64,000 bases of DNA, taken from assembly GCF_015546965.1 (NCBI RefSeq), contig NZ_JADMUF010000005.1, positions 62,001 to 126,000 on the forward strand. The letters are read 5' to 3'. Below the pieces are notes generated by a model. It was not told where the DNA came from and did not search any database. It saw only the letters and a program-made list of their open reading frames with translations. The DNA is from Collinsella aerofaciens. Lineage in GTDB: Bacteria > Actinomycetota > Coriobacteriia > Coriobacteriales > Coriobacteriaceae. Below are positions 16,503 through 24,930 of this stretch, one piece after another. Made by a program: the position numbers and the translations under genes. The first letter of the stretch is position 1. Every line of letters starts with the position of its first letter.

Positions 16503-18062
16503 CTATCCAATTTCGATGTTCTTCATCTTGTTAACGGCAGTATCGAGTTGCCGTTCATCCATATTCGCCACACGGTCGATTTCGAACTCGCCATACAGCT
16601 GGCCGCTCCCCCCGGCATATAGACGGATATGCACGGTTTGTTCTCTGTCGTATTCGTAAACCACGCGGACGGGAGATCCCTTGGGCAACCCGGGCGGAAG
16701 CGGTATTTCCTTTGAACCGATAATGACCACATAGTTCAAGTCTGGGTCATCGCCTTGTGTCACCTGGACATCGACGTACGACTGGTTCTCACTCACCGTT
16801 GCTGCGTCCTGCGAATAACTCCCCGGCACGGGTGAATTCCTCGGAATCACGACATTGTTGTAGTCTTTGCCGTCTTTCCCGAGCATCACAACCCCCAAAG
16901 GTTGCGAAGTAACATCGGCAATGACTACGCTCGGAGCCGTAAAGAGGGGCATATTCGGCAAACTATTTTCCGCCGATCCTGCCACGTCAGCGCTCGATTC
17001 CATTTCTATTGCGGCCTGAACGGCAGCCCCCATGGCGACAGCCTCATCGGGATTTACCCCAAGCTCGGGTTTCATCCCCGAAATATCTTCGATTAACTTG
17101 TGTACCATTGGCATACGCGTTGAGCCACCAACGAGGACCACATGATCGATCTGACCCCATGAATAACCGGTGTCCTCGAGCACGTCCTCGACCAGCTCCT
17201 GCGTTCGATTCAGGAGTGACCTACTCGCCCGCTCGAAATCTTCGCGAGAAATAGCCACACGATAAGGCTTTCCGTTCTTCGAAATATGGAGGTTTGCCTT
17301 TGGCACGTTCGAAAGAGTGCGCTTAACCATTTCGCATTTCTCTCGAAGCTCGGCACTTATCAGATAATCCTCGAGAACATTACCAGCACCCTGTTTCGAG
17401 AGCTCTTCTGCCACGAACGACATTAGAGCGTTATCGAAATCGAATCCGCCCAAGTTCCTATCGCCATCGGTTCCGATAACCGTAAAGCAACCGTCCTCTA
17501 TCTTAAGAAGCGTCACGTCAAACGTTCCGCCGCCCAGATCATAGACAAGCGTGACGCCGTTCTTCTCGGTATCGAGACCAAAGGAAAGGGCTGCGGCCGT
17601 CGGTTCATTCAACACGCGAAGCACTTTGGTGCCCGCAATTACACCCGCCTGCTTTGTCGCAGTTCTTCTTGCATCATCAAAGTATGCGGGAACCGTAATC
17701 ACGGCTCCGCATACTTCTTCTCCAAGTGCCTGCTCGGCATCTTGCAATAATTTTTTGATAATAAGGGAGGAAACCTCTTCTGCAGAGTAGGAAACGCCCG
17801 AGTCGGAGTCGAATCTCCAATCCGGATTTCCCATCTGCCGCTTCACGAACTGGACAACATTATCGGGATCACTTGCCGCCGAATGCTTGGCCATCGTTCC
17901 AACAAGCGGCTCGTCTTTTCCGTCAAATGATTGGAATAAAACAACCGAAGGTGTAGTCGGTTCTCCGTCCGCATTCTTCAGTATTTCGGGAAGTCCATCG
18001 TCTCCCAACACAGCGACGGCCGAATAGGTCGTCCCAAGATCGATTCCAACAACTCTCCCCAT
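16503..18062 (-). CDS. Second Hsp70 (DnaK-like) lacking the C-terminal lid
   Basis: 519 residues, about 100 shorter than DnaK. The nucleotide-binding domain is complete: [71 protein letters not shown] beta substrate domain follows (SQPLGVVMLGKDGKDYN...IPRNSPVPGS...), but the protein ends soon after DERQLDTAVNKMKNIEIG, so the helical lid is absent. Start ATG 18060-18062 matches the DnaK start; another ATG 9 bases earlier has poor spacing to GAGG. First gene of the operon, divergent from the XRE gene. Codon use is more AT-rich than dnaK at 1-1103. Confidence 0.9.
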   Translation of the reverse strand: MGRVVGIDLGTTYSAVAVLGDDGLPEILKNADGEPTTPSVVLFQSFDGKDEPLVGTMAKHSAASDPDNVVQFVKRQMGNPDWRFDSDSGVSYSAEEVSSLIIKKLLQDAEQALGEEVCGAVITVPAYFDDARRTATKQAGVIAGTKVLRVLNEPTAAALSFGLDTEKNGVTLVYDLGGGTFDVTLLKIEDGCFTVIGTDGDRNLGGFDFDNALMSFVAEELSKQGAGNVLEDYLISAELREKCEMVKRTLSNVPKANLHISKNGKPYRVAISREDFERASRSLLNRTQELVEDVLEDTGYSWGQIDHVVLVGGSTRMPMVHKLIEDISGMKPELGVNPDEAVAMGAAVQAAIEMESSADVAGSAENSLPNMPLFTAPSVVIADVTSQPLGVVMLGKDGKDYNNVVIPRNSPVPGSYSQDAATVSENQSYVDVQVTQGDDPDLNYVVIIGSKEIPLPPGLPKGSPVRVVYEYDREQTVHIRLYAGGSGQLYGEFEIDRVANMDERQLDTAVNKMKNIEIG

Positions 18063-18099
18063 AGCCACCATTCCTCGATGTCTATTTCTATTGGTTTTG

Positions 18100-18127
18100 A
18101 GTTTATTCATATTAGACTTTATGTCAA
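18100..18127 (-). promoter_or_regulatory. Promoter of the Hsp70/FtsK operon
   Basis: Minus strand TTGACA (18122-18127), 16-base spacer, TAAACT (18100-18105), about 40 bases before the Hsp70 start. Confidence 0.7.
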
Positions 18128-18164
18128 TTATTGCACCTAAGAACAATTCAGTTAGACATTTGAC
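18112..18164. promoter_or_regulatory. Possible operator direct repeats for the XRE regulator
   Basis: TTAGACTTTATGTCAA (18112-18127) and TTAGACATTTGAC (18152-18164) share TTAGAC and a following TGNC word, 40 bases apart. The first overlaps the -35 box of the Hsp70 operon. Binding by the adjacent XRE protein is inference. Confidence 0.45.
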
Positions 18165-18211
18165 CGGCATTGAAATGCAAAGTTGCTCTTGATTATTCAG
18201 ACGGGAGCGAC

Positions 18212-18553
18212 ATGGATGAGACTAGTAGACATACCGCACTCGCCAGAATCCGCAAAAAGTCAGGGCTTACTCAGCTTCAAATTGCGGACAGTCTTGGCGT
18301 TAGCAAGGCGACATATAGTGCATGGGAAACAGGTCGAGCAAAACTAGGAGAAGACCGCATTGTTGCATTGTGCGATCTCTTTGGATGCACGCCCAACGAT
18401 ATCCTTGGCTATACCAAAGATCCAGACGGAAGCCCTGCGTTTTTTACCGCTCAGGAAGACGAATATCTATCGCTCTTCAAAGCCCTGCCGCCAAACATCA
18501 AGGCCGACATTCTTGACATCATGCGTTATACGACAAAGGCCTGGAGACTCTAG
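18212..18553 (+). CDS. XRE-family helix-turn-helix regulator
   Basis: 113 residues. The N-terminal HTH_3 domain spans residues 7-65 (ALARIRKKSGLTQLQIADSL...SKATYSAWETGRAKL, then LCDLFGCTPNDILGY). The C-terminal 40 residues are a short acidic/helical extension (ALPPNIKADILDIMRY) that may dimerise. Start ATG 18212 follows GGGAGCGAC; an open frame from 18170 lacks a site. It is divergent from the Hsp70 operon with about 150 bases between starts, a usual layout for a local regulator. Confidence 0.88.
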   Translation: MDETSRHTALARIRKKSGLTQLQIADSLGVSKATYSAWETGRAKLGEDRIVALCDLFGCTPNDILGYTKDPDGSPAFFTAQEDEYLSLFKALPPNIKADILDIMRYTTKAWRL

Positions 18554-18592
18554 GGCTTCTCTTTTGGCATCATGAATGTTAACTAGATATAA

Positions 18593-18653
18593 TGTCCAAC
18601 TTGCACAATCTAAATTGTCCAACTTGCACAATCTAAATCGTCCAACTTGCACA
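18593..18653. repeat. Three 15-bp imperfect palindromes spaced at 23 bp
   Basis: TGTCCAACTTGCACA occurs at 18593-18607 and 18616-18630, and CGTCCAACTTGCACA at 18639-18653. Each unit fits the dyad TGTnCAAnTTGnACA. They precede the DUF4143 ATPase gene; TATAAT boxes stand at 18588-18593 and 18663-18668. This looks like an operator array, probably autoregulatory. Confidence 0.8.
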
Positions 18654-18691
18654 AATCAACGGTATAATACCCTACTAGCAAGGAGGGTGAC

Positions 18692-19966
18692 ATGGGTTCA
18701 ATTCAACACGGTTATTTACCACGAGTCGCGGACAAAGTGCTCGCCAGAAAACTAAAATCTTCTGGGGCTGTCCAAATCAAAGGGCCAAAATGGTGCGGCA
18801 AGACCGCAACGGCTGAACAGGCAGCCGCAAGCAGCATCTACATGCAAGACCCCGATAACGGTCCGAGCTACATCCAGCTTGCCGATTCGAAGCCCTCTCT
18901 CCTGCTCAAAGGAGATGAGCCACGCCTCATCGATGAATGGCAAATGGCCCCACAGCTTTGGGACGCCGTAAGGTTCGCAATCGACCGCGGCAAAGGACGA
19001 GGCAGGTTTATCCTCACCGGCTCCGCAACGCCTCGGGCAAGCGAAATGCCGGCACACTCAGGAGTCGGCCGCATAGCACGTATAAACATGCGCCCGATGT
19101 CACTTTTTGAATCACGCGAGTCAACAGGATCAGTTTCGCTGGCAAGCCTGTTTGATGGAAACACCGATGTTGCCGATATAGTCGACTTCGATATCGAACG
19201 TATCGTCTACTCACTTTGCCGAGGAGGTTGGCCTGAAGCGGTTACCGAGCCAAACCATGGGATTGCGCTATCCATGGCCCCTGATTACATCTCGGAACTG
19301 CTTGATTCCGATATCGACGAGATTGATGGACTGCGGAGAAATAAGACTTGGATGGCCCAGATTATTCGAAGCTACGCTCGCAATATCTCGACAGAGGCAT
19401 CGCTCGCCACAATCGCTGCTGACATGCAAGGAGAACCTCCCTCAAGAAATACCGTTTCTGAATATGTCGACGCCTTGACCCGCTCCTGCGTTTTCGAAGA
19501 TCTCGAGGCATGGGCCCCGCGGCTCCGCTCAAAAACCGCCGTACGGACGAGTCCGACGCGCCATTTCTGCGATCCATCGCTTGCGGTCGCAGCCCTGGGG
19601 GCAACGCCTCAAAAGCTCCTGGAGGATTTTGAAACATTTGGGCTTCTGTTTGAATCGATGTGCATCCGTGACCTGCGCACCTATATGGATTTGCTTGGCG
19701 GCAAGGTTTACCACTATCGGGACAAGACCGACCTTGAAGCCGATGCCGTACTCGTGCTAGACGACGGCAGGTACGCTCTGGTTGAGGTCAAGCTTGGCTC
19801 AAAGCCTATAGACACCGCTGCCGCCAATCTCAAGAAACTCGCATCTAAAATCGATGCGAGCCACCAAGGCGAAGCGTCCTTCTTGCTCGTTCTCACTGGA
19901 ACCGCAACTGCCTACCGACGGGAAGACGGTGTCGTAGTCGCGCCGCTTGCTTCACTGGCACCGTAG
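18692..19966 (+). CDS. AAA ATPase with DUF4143 and nuclease-like C-terminal domain
   Basis: 424 residues. It belongs to the common AAA_14/DUF4143 group of unknown role. P-loop GPKWCGKT near residues 31-38; DEWQMAPQLWDAVRFAID with Walker B-like LIDEW; sensor motif ILTGSATP; DUF4143 region with LLFESMCIRDLRTYM; and a C-terminal PD-(D/E)xK-like core (LEADAVLVL...YALVEVKLG). Start ATG 18692 has AAGGAGGGTGAC. It stands alone behind the operator repeats and ends the AT-rich island. The family is often found in accessory regions; a toxin-antitoxin or defence role is only a suggestion. Confidence 0.87.
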   Translation: MGSIQHGYLPRVADKVLARKLKSSGAVQIKGPKWCGKTATAEQAAASSIYMQDPDNGPSYIQLADSKPSLLLKGDEPRLIDEWQMAPQLWDAVRFAIDRGKGRGRFILTGSATPRASEMPAHSGVGRIARINMRPMSLFESRESTGSVSLASLFDGNTDVADIVDFDIERIVYSLCRGGWPEAVTEPNHGIALSMAPDYISELLDSDIDEIDGLRRNKTWMAQIIRSYARNISTEASLATIAADMQGEPPSRNTVSEYVDALTRSCVFEDLEAWAPRLRSKTAVRTSPTRHFCDPSLAVAALGATPQKLLEDFETFGLLFESMCIRDLRTYMDLLGGKVYHYRDKTDLEADAVLVLDDGRYALVEVKLGSKPIDTAAANLKKLASKIDASHQGEASFLLVLTGTATAYRREDGVVVAPLASLAP

Positions 19967-20051
19967 GACAACTGGCATACAGCGGCGGGCGCGGGAGCCC
20001 TCCGTAGTAGAATCTGAACCACTGGATTGCCCCGTACAAAAGGAGATTCCC

Positions 20052-20300
20052 ATGCATGACGTTGGAATGAACATGAGCCAGCTTGCCATGAGCGTCAAGC
20101 AGGTCGACGACACCATCGAGCTCGCCCACGAGTGGAGCCATCAGCTGCTGCATGCGACCGAGAACTTTGACATGGAGCGTATTGGCGCCAAGCTCGAGGC
20201 CGCCATGGCTGCGCTGCACGAGGCGCATGACGCGCTCGAGGGCTACGAGGAGGCCATCGAGGCCGATCACAACTCCGTCGGCTCTGTGAAGCTGGTGTAA
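20052..20300 (+). CDS. Small helical hypothetical protein upstream of nikR
   Basis: 82 residues, unrecognised. Amphipathic helices (SVKQVDDTIELAHEWSHQLL; IGAKLEAAMAALHEAHDALE) rich in His, Glu and Met suggest a small helical bundle, possibly metal-binding. Start ATG 20052 follows AAAGGAGATTCCC; the open frame upstream has no site. It ends one base before nikR, so both are one transcript, suggesting a nickel-related role. Confidence 0.75.
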   Translation: MHDVGMNMSQLAMSVKQVDDTIELAHEWSHQLLHATENFDMERIGAKLEAAMAALHEAHDALEGYEEAIEADHNSVGSVKLV

Positions 20301-20301
20301 C

Positions 20302-20808
20302 GTGGCCGGGCACGAGCACGTGCACGACTGCGGGCACGACCACGGCGCGGGTGCCGAGGCGAGCTGCCAGCGCGGTAGCTCCAGCTCCGAGCTGGTCCGT
20401 TTTTCGGTCACCGCGCCCGACGACCTGCTGCGCCGCTTTGACGAGCAGATCGCGCGCCGCGGCGATGTGGCCAACCGCTCCGAGGCCGTGCGCGACCTGA
20501 TTCGCGCCTCGATCGCCAAGGAGCAGATGCGCACGCCCGACGAGCACGTTATCGGGTCGCTCACTATGATCTACGATCACCATACCGGCGACCTGACGCG
20601 TCGTCTGGACGAGGTGCAGCACGACTACACCGACGAGATCGTCTCGACCATGCACGTGCATCTGGACCACCACAACTGCCTGGAGATTCTGGCGCTTAAG
20701 GGTCGCGGCGAGCGCGTCTACGAGCTGGCTGACCGCCTGCTGGGCCTGCGCGGCGTTAAGCACGGTGAGCTCACCTGCGCCGCCACCAAGCAGAGCCTGG
20801 GGCTGTAG
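20302..20808 (+). CDS. nikR: Nickel-responsive regulator NikR
   Basis: 168 residues. An unusual N-terminal His-rich tail (HEHVHDCGHDHG) precedes the ribbon-helix-helix domain (VRFSVTAPDDLLRRFDEQIA...NRSEAVRDLIR) and the ACT-like metal domain with the nickel site HVHLDHHNC, which gives the His-x-His-x5-Cys spacing of E. coli NikR. NikR with Ni2+ represses nickel uptake or controls hydrogenase genes. Start is GTG 20302. No GTATGA-type dyad of the E. coli operator was seen here. It lies just upstream of hypFCDE. Confidence 0.93.
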   Translation: MAGHEHVHDCGHDHGAGAEASCQRGSSSSELVRFSVTAPDDLLRRFDEQIARRGDVANRSEAVRDLIRASIAKEQMRTPDEHVIGSLTMIYDHHTGDLTRRLDEVQHDYTDEIVSTMHVHLDHHNCLEILALKGRGERVYELADRLLGLRGVKHGELTCAATKQSLGL

Positions 20809-20830
20809 CGGGTTTCCCGCAGCGCACCTG

Positions 20831-20901
20831 CCAAAAAGGGACAGGTTTGTTTTGGCAGGTTTAGATATTTTACCTACCAAAATAAACCTGTCCCTTTTTG
20901 G
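20831..20901. repeat. Long hairpin repeat with GGGACAGG core
   Basis: CCAAAAAGGGACAGGTTT (20831-20848) recurs in inverse at 20884-20901; the inner parts also pair imperfectly. A half copy of the same family is at 28684-28711. It sits between nikR and hypF. Confidence 0.85.
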
Positions 20902-20925
20902 TCGGTTTTGATGAGGGAGAGTCGC

Positions 20926-23379
20926 ATGCGGCATGCGCATATTCACGTGACGGGCATTGTGCAGGGTGTTGGCATGCGACCGTTTGTGTATCGCGAGGCC
21001 ACGGCGCACGGCATCTGCGGCTGGGTGCTCAACGCGGGCGACGGCGTGCATATCGAGGCGCACGCTTCGGGCGCGGCCGTCGGCAGCTTTGTCGCCGCGC
21101 TGTCGGAGCATGCGCCTGCGGCTGCCCGCGTGGAGCGCGTTGACGTTGCGGATTTGGAGCCCGGGGCCTGGGATGCCGCCGATGAGCAAGGCTTTTGCAT
21201 CGTGGCATCGCAGGACCAGACCGCGCACACCACACTTGTCTCGCCCGACATCGCCACCTGCGACGATTGCCTGCGCGAGCTGTTCGACCCCGCCGACCGG
21301 CGCTATCACTACCCCTTTATCAACTGCACCAACTGCGGGCCGCGCTTTACTATCATCCGCTCGCTGCCCTATGATCGAGCGGCCACCTCGATGGACCGTT
21401 TTCCCATGTGTCCCACGTGCGCCGCGGAGTATGCCGACCCGCTTGACCGGCGCTTTCATGCGCAGCCCGACGCCTGCTTTGATTGCGGCCCGCATATTAC
21501 GTGGCGCGAGACGGCGAGCGACATGGAGCTCGAGGGTTCGGGCGCGACGCCGGCTGTCGGCGACACGCGCGAGGCCAGCGATGCCATCATCGAGCGCTGT
21601 GCTGAGCTGCTCGAGGCCGGCGGCATTGTTGCCATCAAGGGCCTGGGCGGATTCCACCTGGCTTGCGACGCCGCCAACGAGCAAGCAGTAGTCGAGCTGC
21701 GCCGTCACAAGCGCCGCAGCAACAAGCCGCTTGCCGTTATGGTGCGCGACCTTACCGATGCCGAGCGCCTGTGCCGTGTCAACGACGCCGAGCGCGACTT
21801 GCTGGCCGGCAGCATCCGCCCCATCGTGCTGCTGCGCCGGCGTGGTGTTGGCATGGGAGATTCCTTCGATGCTCTCGCACTTGCGCCGTCCGTTGCGCAC
21901 GATCTGCCCGAGCTCGGCGTCATGCTCCCCTATACCCCGCTTCAGCATCTGCTGCTTGCCGCGGCAGAAACGCATGGCATGCACGCGCTGGTTATGACCA
22001 GCGGAAACTTGAGCGAAGAGCCCATCGAGACCGATGACGATCTTGCCTGGGAGCATCTCGTTGCCGCCGGCATCGCCGACGCGCTGCTCGGCAATGACCG
22101 CGCGATCCTCTCGCGCTACGACGACTCCGTGGTACGTGTGGTCGACGGGGTCGTTATGCCCGTGCGCCGCGCTCGCGGGTACGCCCCGCAGCCGTTGCCG
22201 CTGCCGGCACTCGCCAGCGCCGCGCCCTGTGTGCTCGCCTGCGGCCCGCAGCAAAAGGCCACGATCGCACTCACGCGCGAAGACGCGAATGGAACGTCGG
22301 CCTGTTTTGTGTCGCAGCATATCGGCGATGTCGAAAACGGTGCGACTTTCGATGCGTGGAATGCGGCACGCACGCGACTGGAAGACCTTTTTGACCTAGC
22401 GCCCGCCGCGCTGGCCTGCGACTTGCACCCCAGCTACCTATCGAGTCAGTGGGCACGCGAACAGGCGCGCGAGCGCAATCTGCCGCTTATCGAAGTCCAG
22501 CACCATCATGCGCATATCGCGAGCGTGATGGCTGAGGCTATCGCCACAGGACAGCTTGCACCCAATGCGCGCGTACTTGGCATCGCCTTCGATGGAACGG
22601 GCGCTGGCACCGACGGAACCATTTGGGGCGGTGAGTTTCTTGTCGCCGGCCTCGCCGATTTTGAGCGCACCGCGCACCTGCGTACCTGGGCACTCCCCGG
22701 TGGCGCCGCATCTGTGCGCGACGCCCGACGCAACGCCTTTGCCCTGCTGAGCGAGCTCGATCTACTCGAACATCCGGGTGCCGCGGGACTCCTGGGCGGC
22801 CTCGATGAGCAGACGCGCAGTATCACGACCACGATGATCAAGCGGAACATCAACAGCCCGCGAACGAGCAGTATGGGCCGTCTGTTTGACGCCGCGGCGG
22901 CGATCTTGGACATCTGCGGCACTGCAACCTACGAGGGCGAACCCGCCATCGAGCTCGAGGCCGCTGCCTGGCGTGCGCTTGACAGCAGAACCATCCGCCC
23001 CATCGGCGATCAGGCAGGCGCACTCACACCTATCGACGGCTCCCCCGTCTTGGATTCCCAACCGCTTATCGAAGCTCTTCTGGATGGAATCGAGGCCGGC
23101 GCGCCGGCTGACGGGCTCGCGCTCGACTTCCATATCGCCATTGCACGCGCATCGGCACGTATCGCAAGCGAAATCTGCGCTCGCGAAGGCATCGACATCG
23201 TCGCGCTCTCGGGCGGCGTGTTCATGAACCGACTTTTGCTTCGGCTCCTCACGCGCGAGCTCAAAGACGCCGGTCTTGCCGTCTTGGTTCCCCACACCGT
23301 GCCCGTCAACGACGGCTGCATCGCCTACGGCCAGGCGGCGGTCGCCCGCGCTCGCCTCACGCAGATCGCATCGCGGTAG
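20926..23379 (+). CDS. hypF: Carbamoyltransferase HypF (hydrogenase maturation)
   Basis: Uses carbamoyl phosphate and ATP to carbamoylate the C-terminal cysteine of HypE, the first step of CN ligand synthesis for NiFe hydrogenases. 817 residues, normal length. Domains: acylphosphatase (HVTGIVQGVGMRPFVYR, residues 5-21), two C4 zinc fingers (CDDCLRELFDP...CTNCGPRF; CPTCAAEY...CFDCGP, about 105-190), YrdC-like domain (GGIVAIKGLGGFHLACDA), and Kae1-like domain with VQHHHAHIASVMAE and ALSGGVFMN. Start ATG 20926 follows GGGAGAGTCGC and gives the usual N-terminus; an ATG 15 bases upstream is possible. Confidence 0.96.
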   Translation: MRHAHIHVTGIVQGVGMRPFVYREATAHGICGWVLNAGDGVHIEAHASGAAVGSFVAALSEHAPAAARVERVDVADLEPGAWDAADEQGFCIVASQDQTAHTTLVSPDIATCDDCLRELFDPADRRYHYPFINCTNCGPRFTIIRSLPYDRAATSMDRFPMCPTCAAEYADPLDRRFHAQPDACFDCGPHITWRETASDMELEGSGATPAVGDTREASDAIIERCAELLEAGGIVAIKGLGGFHLACDAANEQAVVELRRHKRRSNKPLAVMVRDLTDAERLCRVNDAERDLLAGSIRPIVLLRRRGVGMGDSFDALALAPSVAHDLPELGVMLPYTPLQHLLLAAAETHGMHALVMTSGNLSEEPIETDDDLAWEHLVAAGIADALLGNDRAILSRYDDSVVRVVDGVVMPVRRARGYAPQPLPLPALASAAPCVLACGPQQKATIALTREDANGTSACFVSQHIGDVENGATFDAWNAARTRLEDLFDLAPAALACDLHPSYLSSQWAREQARERNLPLIEVQHHHAHIASVMAEAIATGQLAPNARVLGIAFDGTGAGTDGTIWGGEFLVAGLADFERTAHLRTWALPGGAASVRDARRNAFALLSELDLLEHPGAAGLLGGLDEQTRSITTTMIKRNINSPRTSSMGRLFDAAAAILDICGTATYEGEPAIELEAAAWRALDSRTIRPIGDQAGALTPIDGSPVLDSQPLIEALLDGIEAGAPADGLALDFHIAIARASARIASEICAREGIDIVALSGGVFMNRLLLRLLTRELKDAGLAVLVPHTVPVNDGCIAYGQAAVARARLTQIASR

Positions 23380-23510
23380 GCTGCTTGGCCAGCCCATGCG
23401 CCGCCGTCTCACAGGTGTAACGCGTTTGCCCGCAACCCCCGCGAGCGCTACCATCAACTGATGGATTATTAAGCGCCCATCCAGCGCAAAGCGTATAAAA
23501 GGGAAACATT

Positions 23511-23771
23511 ATGTGCCTTGCCGTTCCCGGTAAAGTGGTCAAACGCGACGACGACCTAAAGGCGATCGTCGACATGATGGGCATCGAGCGCCCCGTATCG
23601 CTGCGACTTGTGCCGACGGCACAGGTGGGCGACTATGTTCTCGTACACGCCGGCTTTGGCATCCAGATTGTCGACGAGCAGGAAGCCCAGGAGACGCTCG
23701 AGCTGGTCAACGCCATGACCGAGCTGGTCGAAGAGGACCAGCTCGCCACCAACCCGGCCGAGGCATACTAG
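23511..23771 (+). CDS. hypC: Hydrogenase maturation chaperone HypC
   Basis: 86-residue HypC/HupF protein. The essential N-terminal cysteine is in MCLAVPGKVV, followed by an OB-like beta barrel (RPVSLRLVPTAQVGDYVLVHAGFGIQIVD). HypC carries the Fe(CN)2CO unit with HypD to the hydrogenase large subunit. Start ATG 23511 has AAAGGGAAACATT. Its stop overlaps the hypD GTG start (TAGTG). Confidence 0.96.
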   Translation: MCLAVPGKVVKRDDDLKAIVDMMGIERPVSLRLVPTAQVGDYVLVHAGFGIQIVDEQEAQETLELVNAMTELVEEDQLATNPAEAY

Positions 23772-24883
23772 TGGCGGCGGCGCAACCGGTTCACTCCGGT
23801 ATCGACTTTTCGGCATTTCGCGACCCACGGCTCGCTCGCGAGCTCATCGACCGCATTCATGAGCTTGTCGGCGACCGCACCATCAACCTGATGGAGGTCT
23901 GCGGTACGCATACCGTGAGCATTGGCCGCTATGGTTTTCGCTCCATTATGCCGGCGGGGCTCAAGCTGTTGAGCGGCCCGGGCTGCCCCGTCTGCGTTAC
24001 CGCAAACCGCGACATCGACCACGCAATCGCACTCGCCAAGATGGACGGCGCCATCATCACTACCTTTGGTGACATGATGCGCGTGCCCGGATCGTCCACC
24101 TCGCTTGCCGCGCAAAAGGCAGCCGGACGCGACATCCGTATCGTCTACTCGCCGCTCGACGCGCTCGATATCGCCAAACACAACCCCGACCGCCCGGTCA
24201 TCTTTATGGGCGTGGGCTTTGAGACTACGACGCCCACCATCGCCGCCGCCATCCTGGAGGCCGATGCACGCGGACTCCAGAACTTCTCGGTCTATTGCGC
24301 CCACAAGACCACGCCACCGGCGCTGCGCGCGATTGCCAACGACCCCGAGACCACTATCGACGGCTTTATCCTGCCGGGCCACGTCGCCACCATCACAGGC
24401 CTGGTACCCTTTGGCTTTTTGGTCGATGAGTTTAGGACCCCAGGCGTGGTCACGGGATTTGAGCCGGTCGATATTCTGCAGGGTATCTGCATGCTGGCGC
24501 AGATGGTCGTTGAGGGGCGGCCCGCGATCGACAACGCGTACCGTCGCGGCGTCAACGTGGACGGCAACCCCGTGGCGCGCCAACTGGTCGAGCAGGTGTT
24601 TGAGCCGTGCGATACCACATGGCGCGGGCTGGGACCGATTGCCGCCTCGGGCCTTTCCATCCGCCCCGAGTTCTCGCGCTTTGACGCCGGCGCCCGCTAT
24701 GACGTGCCCGTTGAACCGACGGTCGAGCCGCGCGGATGCCGTTGCGGCGACGTGCTACGCGGGGCCATCGCACCGAGCGACTGCCCACTTTTCGGCCACG
24801 CCTGCACGCCCGGGCATCCTGTTGGCCCGTGCATGGTGAGCTCGGAAGGCAGCTGCGCTGCGTACTTTAGATACCAAATCTAG
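23771..24883 (+). CDS. hypD: Hydrogenase maturation protein HypD
   Basis: 370-residue [4Fe-4S] scaffold protein that assembles the Fe(CN)2CO centre with HypC and HypE. Visible motifs: MEVCGTHTVSIGRYG with redox cysteine, SGPGCPVCVT, VFMGVGFETT-like FMGVGFETTTPT, GHVATITG, and the C-terminal cysteine set CRCGDVLRG...CPLFGHACTP...GPCMVSSEGSC. Start is GTG 23771, overlapping the hypC stop. Confidence 0.96.
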   Translation: MAAAQPVHSGIDFSAFRDPRLARELIDRIHELVGDRTINLMEVCGTHTVSIGRYGFRSIMPAGLKLLSGPGCPVCVTANRDIDHAIALAKMDGAIITTFGDMMRVPGSSTSLAAQKAAGRDIRIVYSPLDALDIAKHNPDRPVIFMGVGFETTTPTIAAAILEADARGLQNFSVYCAHKTTPPALRAIANDPETTIDGFILPGHVATITGLVPFGFLVDEFRTPGVVTGFEPVDILQGICMLAQMVVEGRPAIDNAYRRGVNVDGNPVARQLVEQVFEPCDTTWRGLGPIAASGLSIRPEFSRFDAGARYDVPVEPTVEPRGCRCGDVLRGAIAPSDCPLFGHACTPGHPVGPCMVSSEGSCAAYFRYQI

Positions 24884-24930
24884 CCCGAACGCCCCCACGC
24901 ACCAGACGCACCACGATTGGAGTTTTCGAT

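Noticed and set aside
18593-18653. CRISPR-like short array
   Set aside because: Only three 15-bp dyads with 8-bp spacing, placed at a promoter; no cas genes. Better read as operators.
20809-20925. NikR operator before hypF
   Set aside because: The only dyad is the repeat-family hairpin with GGGACAGG arms; no GTATGA-N16-TCATAC-like site was seen.
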